DNA from: an uncultured Clostridia bacterium
GTDB taxonomy: Bacteria > Bacillota > Clostridia > Christensenellales > Borkfalkiaceae
Assembly (NCBI GenBank): GCA_944376335.1
Contig: CALWCH010000013.1
Location: 1 to 49,356, forward strand
Reading direction: 5' to 3'
DNA length: 49,356 nucleotides
The position numbers and the translations under genes were made by a program. Position 1 is the stretch's first letter. Each line of letters begins with the position of its first letter. This document shows, in pieces, positions 7,952-15,567 of this stretch. A model generated the notes under the pieces. That model was not told where the DNA came from, searched no databases, and saw nothing but the letters and a program-made list of their open reading frames with translations.

Positions 7952-9001
7952 TTATAAGTCAAATGCCATGGCGGTGATGTCGTCGTCGAACGTGCCGCAG
8001 AAGGCGGTGAGCGCCTTCTTTAATTCCTCGATGAAGTGGGCGGCGTTCTCGGCGCGGGCGAGCACTTCCTCGACGCGCTCCAAAGAGAACTGTTCGCCCG
8101 CATCGCTCTTGCTTTCGGTGACGCCGTCCGTTAAGAGGACGAGGATATCCCCCTTCTCGCAGGGCATCTCGCTGTCGTGATAGCAGAAGTCGGGGATCCA
8201 GGTGGAGACGGGCGGGGCGTTCATCTCGGCTTCGACGATGCCCTCCCTGCGCTTCATGAGGATGGGCGCGTTGTGCCCCGCCGCCGAGTAGATGATGCGC
8301 CCCCTCTCCCGCTCGATGCGGACGGCGGCGACCGTCACATAGGAGCGCTCGTCGAGATTGAGCTCCTGAAATTTGGCATTCAGCCCCATGATGGCCTTGG
8401 CGGGGGAGCGTTCGCCCCTGTCCCACCCCGCCTTGACGAAGGCGGAGAGCATGCCCGCCGAAATTCCCTTGCCCGAGACGTCGGCAAGAAGGCCCATCGT
8501 CTCCCCTTCCGCCTCGTAGACGTCGGGAAGGTCCCCGCCGATCTCACGGCAGGGCAAAAAGAGGAAGGAGTACGGGACATTCCCGCCCTTGCCCTCGGGA
8601 AGAAGGCGCTGCTGGATGTCCTGCGCGGAGTGCATCTCGCGGGCGATCTCGGCTTCATACGCGTTGTCGACGACGCCAAGATACAGGCCGCCCAAGGGCT
8701 GCACCTTGAAGGAGAGGGGCGTGGTGCCCTCCCCCGTGCGCAGCATGAGCCTGCGGAAGGCGAGCCCGCCGTTCTTTTCGGCATCCAGAAAGAGGTTTCT
8801 GAGCGGGCAGAACGCGCACGCCTCCCCCTTGCCGCAGGGAGCCGCCTCGCCGCAGCGGATGACGTCCTTTAAGCTCCCCCGCCCCGAGGAGGAGGGGAAG
8901 AAGGTGCGGAAGGCGCGGTTGGAATAGCGGACGCGCAGGTTTTCGTCCACGACGATGACCGCCGCGGGAATGTTGTTTAAGATTTCCTTATATAAGTTCA
9001 T
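7952..9001 (-). CDS. PAS domain-PP2C (SpoIIE-type) serine phosphatase with a four-cysteine motif
   Basis: A 349-residue protein. Residues about 5-110 form a PAS-like sensor beginning LNNIPAAVIVVDENL. Within it four cysteines lie at 50, 56, 62 and 65 (C-x5-C-x5-C-x2-C), which could bind an iron-sulfur cluster or zinc. Residues about 125-349 are the SpoIIE/RsbU PP2C domain: GGDLPD (155-160, usually GGDFYD), DVSGKG (174-179), DGVTE near 295 and the closing DDDITAM near 339. This family removes phosphate from serine of regulatory proteins such as anti-anti-sigma factors. No such partner is nearby. The gene follows the lipid-kinase-like gene by 6 nt, so they share a transcript. Redox sensing is an inference from the cysteines. 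Confidence 0.9.
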   Translation of the reverse strand: MNLYKEILNNIPAAVIVVDENLRVRYSNRAFRTFFPSSSGRGSLKDVIRCGEAAPCGKGEACAFCPLRNLFLDAEKNGGLAFRRLMLRTGEGTTPLSFKVQPLGGLYLGVVDNAYEAEIAREMHSAQDIQQRLLPEGKGGNVPYSFLFLPCREIGGDLPDVYEAEGETMGLLADVSGKGISAGMLSAFVKAGWDRGERSPAKAIMGLNAKFQELNLDERSYVTVAAVRIERERGRIIYSAAGHNAPILMKRREGIVEAEMNAPPVSTWIPDFCYHDSEMPCEKGDILVLLTDGVTESKSDAGEQFSLERVEEVLARAENAAHFIEELKKALTAFCGTFDDDITAMAFDL

Positions 9002-9007
9002 ATCGTC

Positions 9008-9871
9008 CTATTTGCGGTATAGAAGCAGCCCGCCCTTTTGAAGGGTCGCCTGCATAGAGGCCGTTTGATAGAGTTCGCCGTCGTACTGCGCCACGGCGGG
9101 AGAGGCGGGGGTGACGGCCGCCCGCTCGCAGAGAATATGCTTTGCAAAGGGAAGGGTGAGCACTTTGCCCTGCATGAGCTTTATGAGCGCGCCCAAATAT
9201 TGGCTGCGTTTGGGGCAGGAGATAAAGACGAGGTCCATTTTGCCGTCCGCAATGTCCGCTTTCGGGCACATGGGGATGCCGCCGCCCAGCTGCCTGCCGT
9301 TGCACAGCGCCGCGATGAGCACCTTCTCTTGGAACTCTTTCCCGTCCGCCTCGATTTGGAGAGTGACGCCCTCGTACTTTCGGAGGGAAGCGAGAAGGCT
9401 CAAAAAATATTTACTCTTGTCGTGGAAGCCCTTCATCTTTTCGCAGCGGAGAAGGATGTCGACGTCGATGCCCATGCCGGCGATGTTGAGGCTTCTTCTA
9501 CCGTCCGAAAAGTCGATGTAGTCGGTGGGCTTGGGTTCGCCCTTTAGGATGAGGCCGAGCGCCGCCTCGCCCGAAGGGATGCCCGCGCTCACGGCAAAGT
9601 CGTTGCCCGTGCCCGAGGGGATGAGCCCGAGGCGGCACTTTGAAGGGTCCTTCATGCCCGTTAAGACGTCATTCAAAGAGCCGTCGCCGCCGATGACGAC
9701 GAGGTCGCACCGCCCATTTTCGGTGAGGGTGCGGGCGATGCGCTGCGCATCCCCCTTGCCCTCGGTATAGTGCACTTCGTAGGAGACATTTGCCTCGCGG
9801 AGGCGCTTTTCCACCCTCTTCAGCGTGAGCTGCCCCTTGCGGTTCTGCGGTTTGATGATGAGATCGAGCAT
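9008..9871 (-). CDS. Diacylglycerol kinase-family (DagK/YegS-like) lipid kinase
   Basis: A 287-residue member of the DAGK catalytic superfamily. GGDGSLND at residues 61-68 and PSGTGNDFA at 85-93 are the nucleotide-binding signatures. ADIADGKMDLVFI near 210 is the conserved second-domain motif. Such enzymes phosphorylate diacylglycerol or related lipids to recycle phospholipid and lipoteichoic acid by-products at the inner face of the membrane. Exact substrate is uncertain (DagK, YegS and sphingosine-kinase-like members share these motifs). AAAGGGGAAAATT precedes the ATG. It is first in a two-gene operon with the PP2C protein and divergent from cca. Confidence 0.9.
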   Translation of the reverse strand: MLDLIIKPQNRKGQLTLKRVEKRLREANVSYEVHYTEGKGDAQRIARTLTENGRCDLVVIGGDGSLNDVLTGMKDPSKCRLGLIPSGTGNDFAVSAGIPSGEAALGLILKGEPKPTDYIDFSDGRRSLNIAGMGIDVDILLRCEKMKGFHDKSKYFLSLLASLRKYEGVTLQIEADGKEFQEKVLIAALCNGRQLGGGIPMCPKADIADGKMDLVFISCPKRSQYLGALIKLMQGKVLTLPFAKHILCERAAVTPASPAVAQYDGELYQTASMQATLQKGGLLLYRK

Positions 9872-9926
9872 AATTTTCCCCTTTGTACGCTCCCCGTCGC
9901 CTGCGGGGAAATTCTTTCACGCGATT

Positions 9927-9955
9927 ATTATACACGATAGCGACAGGAATTGCAA
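9927..9955 (-). promoter_or_regulatory. Promoter of the lipid kinase-PP2C operon, sharing its -35 box with cca
   Basis: Minus-strand TTGCAA (9950-9955), 17 nt, TATAAT (9927-9932). TTGCAA is its own reverse complement and is also the -35 of the opposite promoter. Confidence 0.75.
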
Positions 9956-9978
9956 ATTTTTTCGGAAAATGGTATAAT
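9950..9978 (+). promoter_or_regulatory. cca promoter, sharing its -35 box with the divergent operon
   Basis: Plus-strand TTGCAA (9950-9955), 17 nt, TATAAT (9973-9978), about 35 nt before the cca start. The same six bases serve the minus-strand promoter with the same spacing. Confidence 0.75.
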
Positions 9979-10012
9979 ACTTTCCGAGAAATTTCACGGG
10001 AGGGCGGCTCAA

Positions 10013-11371
10013 ATGCGCGAAAAACTGACAAAAGACCTCATTTTGCTCGCAGATGCGTGCCAAGAGCCCCTCTATTTGGTGGGCGGGAGCGTGAGAGACT
10101 ATCTTTCGGGGACGCTCTCCCCCGCGCCCGACTGGGACATTGCTTCCCCCATGTGCGAGGACGACTTCCTTGCTGCAGCCAAGAGATGCGGCTTTGAAGT
10201 GCGCGCCGTGTACCCCGCGACGGGGACGGTGAAATGTAAGGATACGACGGGCGCGGAGTATGAGTTTACGCGCTTTAGGAGCGATACCTATGTGCGCGGC
10301 ATGCACGTGCCCGCGGGCACCGAGTTTACGAAGGATATCAAAAAGGACGCCGTGCGGCGGGACTTCTGCGCCAACGCCGTGTATTACGACGTGAAGGCGG
10401 GCAAATTCGTTGACCCGTTGGGCGGCATCGGGGATATCAAGACGAAAACACTTCGCACCGTGGCGCCCGCAAAGAAGGTGTTCGGCGAGGACGGGCTGCG
10501 CCTCATGCGGCTTGCGCGCATCGCCGCCGAGACGGGCTTTGCGCCCGATGAGGAATGCCTTGCGGGGGCGAAGGAGAACTGCGCGCTCATCCGCGACATC
10601 GTGCCCGAGCGCATCTTTCAGGAGCTTTTCCGTATCCTTCATTCGGACGGAAAGGCGGGAGGGAAAGACGGGCCCTACCGCGGGCTTGCCCTTCTCCGTG
10701 AGACGGGCGTTTTGAAGGAAATTGCGCCCGAGCTTGCCCTCGGCGATGGCATGGACCAGCGGAAGGACTTCCATAAATATGACGTTTTGGAGCACTCCTT
10801 GCGGTGCGTGCGGTACTCCGCGCCCGACATCCGCTTTGCGGCGCTCCTGCACGACGTGGGAAAGCCCTTTTGCCTTCTCAGAGACGGCAACTTCCACGCC
10901 CACTCCGAGGAAGGGGCGTGGCTGGCTTCGGAGATGCTCACCCGTTGGAAGGCACCCAAGAAGCTCATCGAGGAGACGGGCGAACTCGTTCTTCTGCATA
11001 TGTGCGACTTTGACCTCAAAATGCGGGAGAGCAAGGTGCGGAAGGAGCTCGTAAAACACTATCCCCTTTTAGAAAAGCTCTTCGCGCTCAAACAGGCGGA
11101 CTTTTCTGCGTGCAGAGACGATTTTTCCCCCGCCCCCACCGTCGTCAAATGGAAGGAAATTCTTGAGAAGATGAAGAAAGAGGGTGCACCGCTCACGCTT
11201 GCAGAGCTTGCAGTCAACGGCAAGGACGCGCTTGAAGCGCACATCCCCCCGAAAGAAGTGGGAAATGTGCTGCACCTTCTGCTATTTGACTGCGCCCTCG
11301 GCATGGCGAAGAACGAGAGGGGCGTCCTCCTGAGACGCCTTGCAAACCTTTCCGAAAAATACAAACAATAG
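10013..11371 (+). CDS. cca: CCA tRNA nucleotidyltransferase with HD domain
   Basis: A 452-residue class II nucleotidyltransferase that adds or repairs the CCA end of tRNAs. Residues 24-29 read GGSVRD and the catalytic aspartates are in DWD (40-42). The tRNA-binding region GEDGLRLMRLARIAAETGF follows near 160. An HD domain (LLHDVGKPF near 280) is present, as in many Firmicute members, and may give phosphatase or phosphodiesterase activity. The start at 10013 has GGGAGGG 8 nt upstream; in-frame ATG codons further upstream overlap the promoter. rmuC follows by 8 nt. Confidence 0.93.
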   Translation: MREKLTKDLILLADACQEPLYLVGGSVRDYLSGTLSPAPDWDIASPMCEDDFLAAAKRCGFEVRAVYPATGTVKCKDTTGAEYEFTRFRSDTYVRGMHVPAGTEFTKDIKKDAVRRDFCANAVYYDVKAGKFVDPLGGIGDIKTKTLRTVAPAKKVFGEDGLRLMRLARIAAETGFAPDEECLAGAKENCALIRDIVPERIFQELFRILHSDGKAGGKDGPYRGLALLRETGVLKEIAPELALGDGMDQRKDFHKYDVLEHSLRCVRYSAPDIRFAALLHDVGKPFCLLRDGNFHAHSEEGAWLASEMLTRWKAPKKLIEETGELVLLHMCDFDLKMRESKVRKELVKHYPLLEKLFALKQADFSACRDDFSPAPTVVKWKEILEKMKKEGAPLTLAELAVNGKDALEAHIPPKEVGNVLHLLLFDCALGMAKNERGVLLRRLANLSEKYKQ

Positions 11372-11379
11372 GAGAACTT

Positions 11380-12546
11380 ATGCCTGAACTTTCCGAACTT
11401 TTGCTGTATATCAGCCTTGGCATCGGCGCCGTGTGCCTGCTGCTGCTCATCATCTTATTGGCACGCCCCAACAAGGGGGGCGACGGGGCGACATTAAAGC
11501 GCCTCGAGGACAAGACGGACGCCGCTTTGAAGTGCGCCGACTACACCGCGCATGCCGCCGATAATTTGAGCCGCAATACGGAGATGCGCCTCAACAACAT
11601 CGAGGCGCGGCTCGCCGAGGACATCAAATACATCTCCGACGTCAACGCGCATAATTTGGAAGTCATCCGCCGCACGGTGGACGAGAAGCTCACGAATTCG
11701 GACGGGAAGCTCTCCGAGAGCTACGCGCGCATTGCAGACCGCCTTGAAAAGATGCACAAGAGCGTGGGCGAGATGCAGGCGCTCTCCGAGAGCGTTTCGG
11801 ACATCCGCCGCGTGTTCACCAATGTGAAGCTGCGCGGCACGTGGGGGGAGATGCAGCTCTATTCCCTCCTTGAGCAGATGCTTGCGCCCGACCAGTTTGA
11901 GAGAAGTTTCAAGCTCGACCCGCAGGGCAATAACATCGTGGACTTTGCGATACGCCTCCCCTCGGTGAGCGGCACGACCTATCTCCCCGTGGACAGCAAG
12001 TTCCCCGTGGAGGAATACGAGCGGCTGTGCAATGCCTCCGAACAGGGCGACTGGGCGGGCACCGAGCTTGCGCGGAAAAATTTGGAGCGCGTCGTGCGCG
12101 TGCAGGCGGAGAGCATTGCAAAGAAGTACATCCTGCCGCCCATCACGACGGACTTTGCCATACTATATCTCCCCTCCGAGGCGCTGTATGCCGAAGTCTT
12201 GAAGATGACGGGGCTGCAGGATCTTTTGAACAGACGGCGAATTATTTTATGCGGGCCATCCAACTTCGCGGCGCTTCTCTCTCTTCTGCAGACGGGCTTC
12301 CGCACCGCCGCCATCGAGAAGCGTTCGGGCGAGCTTGTGAAGACGCTCGAGCAGTTCCGCCTCGAATTCGGGCGGTTCGCGGAGGGCCTCGAGAAGGCCA
12401 AAAGAAAGCTGCAGGAGGCGCAGGACAGCGTGGAAAATGCTGCCAAGCGCACGGACATCATCGGGCGGCAGCTCACACGGTTCTCCTTTACGGAGGGCGA
12501 GAAGCGGCTCGGCGAGGGCAGCGATGAACAGGGAGGCGAACAATGA
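11380..12546 (+). CDS. rmuC: RmuC family protein
   Basis: A 388-residue protein with an N-terminal membrane anchor (about residues 8-28), a coiled-coil stretch (about 45-150) and a C-terminal RmuC domain of nuclease-like fold with LRGTWGEMQLYSLLEQML near 150 and LPVDSKFPVEEYERL near 205. RmuC limits inversion at short inverted repeats in E. coli; the biochemical activity is not settled. AGGAG precedes the ATG. Its stop overlaps the next start as ATGA. Confidence 0.93.
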   Translation: MPELSELLLYISLGIGAVCLLLLIILLARPNKGGDGATLKRLEDKTDAALKCADYTAHAADNLSRNTEMRLNNIEARLAEDIKYISDVNAHNLEVIRRTVDEKLTNSDGKLSESYARIADRLEKMHKSVGEMQALSESVSDIRRVFTNVKLRGTWGEMQLYSLLEQMLAPDQFERSFKLDPQGNNIVDFAIRLPSVSGTTYLPVDSKFPVEEYERLCNASEQGDWAGTELARKNLERVVRVQAESIAKKYILPPITTDFAILYLPSEALYAEVLKMTGLQDLLNRRRIILCGPSNFAALLSLLQTGFRTAAIEKRSGELVKTLEQFRLEFGRFAEGLEKAKRKLQEAQDSVENAAKRTDIIGRQLTRFSFTEGEKRLGEGSDEQGGEQ

Positions 12547-12854
12547 AGATCGAAAAAGTGACGGAAGATATGTGGCCCGAGGCGCCCGTGTTTGACGAGA
12601 GCATCTTTCCCCCGCCCGTCAAGGTGCAGGGGAGCGAACTTCAGGCGCTCGACAATATGATGCTGTTAACTTCGCGCGGCAGATTCAAATTTTATACCGA
12701 GGGCTGTGACTATGTGCGCGTCCTTGCGGGGAGCGGGCACATCAAGTGGGCGCGCGGGGAATTCCCCTTCCGCGAGGGCGACCTTTTGAAGGTGGAGGGT
12801 GTAAAGGAGTATGAGCTCAACGGCAAGGGGCGGTTCTTTGTCGTAAGGCGATAA
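12543..12854 (+). CDS. Small cupin-like protein
   Basis: A 103-residue protein with a likely single cupin-type barrel in its second half (SRGRFKFYTEGCDYVRVLAGSG, then FPFREGDLLKVEGVKEYEL). Glycine turns and short strands alternate as in the mannose-6-phosphate isomerase-like cupins, but a clear metal-binding histidine set is missing. A ligand-binding or regulatory role is possible; function is unknown. It begins inside the rmuC stop codon (ATGA), so translation is coupled to rmuC. The rpsF promoter follows. Confidence 0.75.
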   Translation: MKIEKVTEDMWPEAPVFDESIFPPPVKVQGSELQALDNMMLLTSRGRFKFYTEGCDYVRVLAGSGHIKWARGEFPFREGDLLKVEGVKEYELNGKGRFFVVRR

Positions 12855-12912
12855 GAAGGCAAAATTGCGGGCGCGCTCTCCGCGAAAATCAAAAAATGCG
12901 CGTTGAAAGCAG

Positions 12913-12941
12913 TTGACTTTATGCACGTTTTCGTGTAGAAT
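12913..12941 (+). promoter_or_regulatory. Promoter of the rpsF-ssb-rpsR operon
   Basis: TTGACT (12913-12918), a 17-nt spacer and TAGAAT (12936-12941). Transcription should begin near 12948, giving a leader of about 55 nt. Confidence 0.85.
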
Positions 12942-12956
12942 AAGTGCATTAAAAAC

Positions 12957-12983
12957 CTTGCGCACAGCAAAAGTGCGCCGTAA
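12957..12983 (+). promoter_or_regulatory. Possible S6:S18-binding leader hairpin
   Basis: In the rpsF leader, CGCAC (12961-12965) pairs with GTGCG (12973-12977) around an AGCAAAA loop, followed on the 3' side by CCG and then AAG, which can pair with an upstream CTT. A hairpin with a bulged CCG is the known feature of the S6:S18 autoregulatory motif, which mimics 16S rRNA helix 22. The lower stem is short, so the match is tentative. Confidence 0.45.
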
Positions 12984-13002
12984 AGACCGGGAGGTGAAAA
13001 AC

Positions 13003-13287
13003 ATGCATAAGTACGAGATGCTCATTCTTCTCAACAGTGAGATGACGGATGAGGCGAGAGAGGCAGAACTTAAAAAGTATGCCGACATCGTCGTCAATGA
13101 CGGCGGCGCCGTCGAGTCCGTCGACAAGTGGGGCGTGAAGAAGCTTGCTTATCCCATCCGCTTTAAGACGGATGCGTTCGAAGCGCTCATGACGTTCACT
13201 GCGGAAGGAAGAGTCGTTGCCGAGCTTGACCGCGTTGCGGGCATTTCGAGCGACGTGCTCCGCCGCATGATCACGAAGATCGACTAA
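13003..13287 (+). CDS. rpsF: 30S ribosomal protein S6
   Basis: A 94-residue S6 protein that binds 16S rRNA as a heterodimer with S18 in the small-subunit platform. It begins MHKYEMLILLNSEM and contains VDKWGVKKLAYPI near residue 42, both diagnostic. The start has GGGAGGTG 6 nt upstream; longer in-frame starts overlap the leader. ssb follows after 18 nt in the standard rpsF-ssb-rpsR order. Confidence 0.97.
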   Translation: MHKYEMLILLNSEMTDEAREAELKKYADIVVNDGGAVESVDKWGVKKLAYPIRFKTDAFEALMTFTAEGRVVAELDRVAGISSDVLRRMITKID

Positions 13288-13305
13288 GGCAAAAGAGGAA
13301 AGCTC

Positions 13306-13746
13306 ATGAATAAGGTGTTTTTGATCGGAAACCTGACGCGCGACCCCGAGGTGAGCGAAACTTCGGGCGGCGTGAGCGTCTGCCACTTCGCAATCGCGGT
13401 GAATAGGTCCTATACCTCTGCCGACGGCGAGCGGCAGACCGACTTCTTTAATGTGACCGCCTGGCGCGGGCTTGCCGATACCGTCGGCCGCTACGCCAAG
13501 AAGGGCAACAAAGTCGCCGTGTCGGGCAGCATCCAGATGCGCACCTATGAGGACAACTCGGGCAACAAGCGCACGGCTGTGGACGTCATTGCGCAGGACG
13601 TGGAATTTTTGACGCCGAAGGGAGCCTCCAATCAGGGAGATGACTTCTACGACGCACCCGCTCCCCGCCGCGACAGCGCCCCCGCCCCTGCCCGCAAAAA
13701 GCCCACCCTCCAGTCGTTTGACGACGACGGAGACATCCCCTTCTGA
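13306..13746 (+). CDS. ssb: Single-stranded DNA-binding protein
   Basis: A 146-residue SSB. The OB fold spans about residues 1-105 (MNKVFLIGNLTRDPEV, TDFFNVTAWRGLAD, KGNKVAVSGSI). The tail is a disordered Pro/Ala/Arg stretch ending DDDGDIPF, the acidic tip that recruits replication and repair proteins. AGAGGAAAG lies before the start. It is co-transcribed with rpsF and rpsR. Confidence 0.97.
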   Translation: MNKVFLIGNLTRDPEVSETSGGVSVCHFAIAVNRSYTSADGERQTDFFNVTAWRGLADTVGRYAKKGNKVAVSGSIQMRTYEDNSGNKRTAVDVIAQDVEFLTPKGASNQGDDFYDAPAPRRDSAPAPARKKPTLQSFDDDGDIPF

Positions 13747-13775
13747 GAGAAGGACATATAATTTAAGGAGACATC

Positions 13776-14135
13776 ATGGAAGAGAACGTGATCGTGACGG
13801 AAACCGTCGAGACGGCTGCGCCCCAGGAAGCGGCAGCTCCCGCACAGCAGGAGCAGCAGCAGCCCGTCCGCGAGGCGCGTGAGCCCAGAGAGACGAGAGA
13901 GCGCCCCGCAAAGAGAAACTTCAAGAAGCAGAGCCGCAAGGTGTGCATCTTCTGCCAGGAAAAGACGGCGAAGATCGACTATAAGGACGTTGCAAAGCTG
14001 CGCAAGTTCATCGCAGAGGGCGGCAAAATTCTGCCCCGCCGCATGACGGGCACCTGCGCAAAGCATCAGAGAGAGCTTGCAGTCGCCATCAAGCGCGCCC
14101 GCGTTGCAGCCCTTCTGCCCTTCAAGGCTGACTAA
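13776..14135 (+). CDS. rpsR: 30S ribosomal protein S18 with a long N-terminal extension
   Basis: The C-terminal 72 residues are a normal S18 ([15 protein letters not shown], then [20 protein letters not shown] and [14 protein letters not shown]), with the cysteines of the zinc-binding form. Ahead lies an extension of about 45 residues: acidic first, then Ala/Pro/Gln-rich (PAQQEQQQP), then Arg/Glu-rich. Usual S18 is about 75-90 residues. The start at 13776 is supported by AAGGAG 8 nt upstream and there is no internal ATG before the core. The extension looks disordered. A strong terminator follows. Confidence 0.95.
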   Translation: MEENVIVTETVETAAPQEAAAPAQQEQQQPVREAREPRETRERPAKRNFKKQSRKVCIFCQEKTAKIDYKDVAKLRKFIAEGGKILPRRMTGTCAKHQRELAVAIKRARVAALLPFKAD

Positions 14136-14143
14136 AAAACCAT

Positions 14144-14171
14144 GCCGCAGTCAAATGACTGCGGCTTTTTT
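14144..14171 (+). terminator. Intrinsic terminator of the rpsF-ssb-rpsR operon
   Basis: A near-perfect stem GCCGCAGTC/GACTGCGGC (14144-14165) is followed by TTTTTT, 9 nt past the rpsR stop. Confidence 0.93.
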
Positions 14172-14179
14172 GTGCAATG

Positions 14180-14209
14180 AAAAGACCGCAGCGGTTTGGC
14201 TGCGGTCTT
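14180..14209 (-). terminator. Intrinsic terminator of the cdaA-lysC operon
   Basis: Minus-strand AAGACCGCAG/CTGCGGTCTT (14182-14191 with 14200-14209) ends in TTTT, 15 nt after the lysC stop and convergent with the rpsR terminator. Confidence 0.85.
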
Positions 14210-14223
14210 GTGTTTTTGAAGGC

Positions 14224-15567
14224 TCAAGCGATTGTCTCCACCTCTTCCGCCCCCGTGAAGAACTCCTCGTACACGGCGCGGAGGGTGCGCTCGTAGTTCT
14301 CGTCGTCGACGCCGACGATGATGTTGAGCTCGGAGGAGCCCTGGTCGATCATGCGGACGTTGACGCCCGCGCCCGCAATGGCGGAGAAGACGCGCGCCGA
14401 AGTACCCACGTTGCGGCTCATGCCGTGGCCGACGACGGCGATGAGGGAGATGCGGTCGAACACGCGCATCTGGTCGGGATGGACGGCCTCTTTGATCTCG
14501 GAAATGATGCGCTCGAGGACGCCGCCCTCAAGGTGCGCGCCGTCGATGATGAAGGACATGGTGTCGATACCCGTGGGCATGTGCTCGAAGGAGACGCCGT
14601 GGTTTTCGAGCACGGTTAAAATTTTGCGGGCAAAGCCGATCTCGAGGTTCATGAGCGACTTTTCGACGAAGATGACGGTGAAGTTCTTCTTGCCCGCAAC
14701 GCCCGTGACCGTTCTGCCCGAGAAGCGGTACTTACTGGTGGGCATGATGAGGGTGCCCTCGTCCTCGGGGCGGAAGGTGTTCTTGATGCGGATGGGGATA
14801 TCCGCCTCGCGCACGGGGAAGATGGACTCGCTGTGCAGCACGTTCGCGCCCATGTAGGAGAGCTCGCGGAGCTCCTTATAGGAGAGCGAGCGGATGGGCA
14901 CGGGGTTTTCGACGATGCGGGGGTCGCAGGCTAAAAAGCCGCTGACGTCCGTCCAGTTTTCGTACAGCGCCGCCCCTGCCGCACGCGCGACGATGGCGCC
15001 CGAAATATCCGAGCCGCCGCGCGAAAACGTCTTGACTGCGCCGTCCGCGCCCTCGCCGTAGAAGCCAGAAACGAGCGCCTTGGGCTTGCCCGAAAGCGCA
15101 CGGGCGAGAAGCTCGAAGGAGCGGGGGCCGTCGAGCTTGCCCGAAGCGTCGAATTTGATGACGTCGCGCGCGTCGATGAAAGGAATGCCTAAAAGCGCTG
15201 CCATGATGCGGCCGGAGAGGTACTCCCCGCGGGAGGCGGCGAAGTCCTCCGTCTTTTCCGCTTCGATGGCATCCTGCGTCTCCTTTAAGACGGCGTCGAT
15301 GTCGAAATCGATGTTGAGTTCCGCCGCGATACCTTTGAAGCGCTGGCAAATTTTCTCGTATGCCTCGCCGCAGCGGCCCGTCTCCTTGACTTCCTTTGCC
15401 GTCTCGTAGAGAAGGTCGGTGACTTTGATGTCGCCGCTGAAGCGCTTGCCGGGCGCCGAGACGACGATGTATCTGCGCTCGGGGTCGCTCTCGAAGATGT
15501 CCTTGACGCGGCGCATGGTCATGCCGTCCGCCATGGACGTGCCGCCGAATTTGCAAACTTTAATCAT
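14224..15567 (-). CDS. lysC: Aspartate kinase
   Basis: A 447-residue monofunctional aspartokinase that phosphorylates aspartate, the first step toward lysine, threonine, methionine and diaminopimelate for the cell wall. KFGGTSMAD (residues 6-14) is the signature and WTDVSGFLACDPRIV near 215 is the substrate/ATP segment. Two ACT regulatory domains follow (TVTGVAGKKNFTVIFV near 310 and ISLIAVVGHGM near 390), so feedback control by end-product amino acids is expected. Its first codons overlap the end of the DUF1015 gene by 8 nt. It is the last gene of the cdaA operon. Confidence 0.96.
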   Translation of the reverse strand: MIKVCKFGGTSMADGMTMRRVKDIFESDPERRYIVVSAPGKRFSGDIKVTDLLYETAKEVKETGRCGEAYEKICQRFKGIAAELNIDFDIDAVLKETQDAIEAEKTEDFAASRGEYLSGRIMAALLGIPFIDARDVIKFDASGKLDGPRSFELLARALSGKPKALVSGFYGEGADGAVKTFSRGGSDISGAIVARAAGAALYENWTDVSGFLACDPRIVENPVPIRSLSYKELRELSYMGANVLHSESIFPVREADIPIRIKNTFRPEDEGTLIMPTSKYRFSGRTVTGVAGKKNFTVIFVEKSLMNLEIGFARKILTVLENHGVSFEHMPTGIDTMSFIIDGAHLEGGVLERIISEIKEAVHPDQMRVFDRISLIAVVGHGMSRNVGTSARVFSAIAGAGVNVRMIDQGSSELNIIVGVDDENYERTLRAVYEEFFTGAEEVETIA

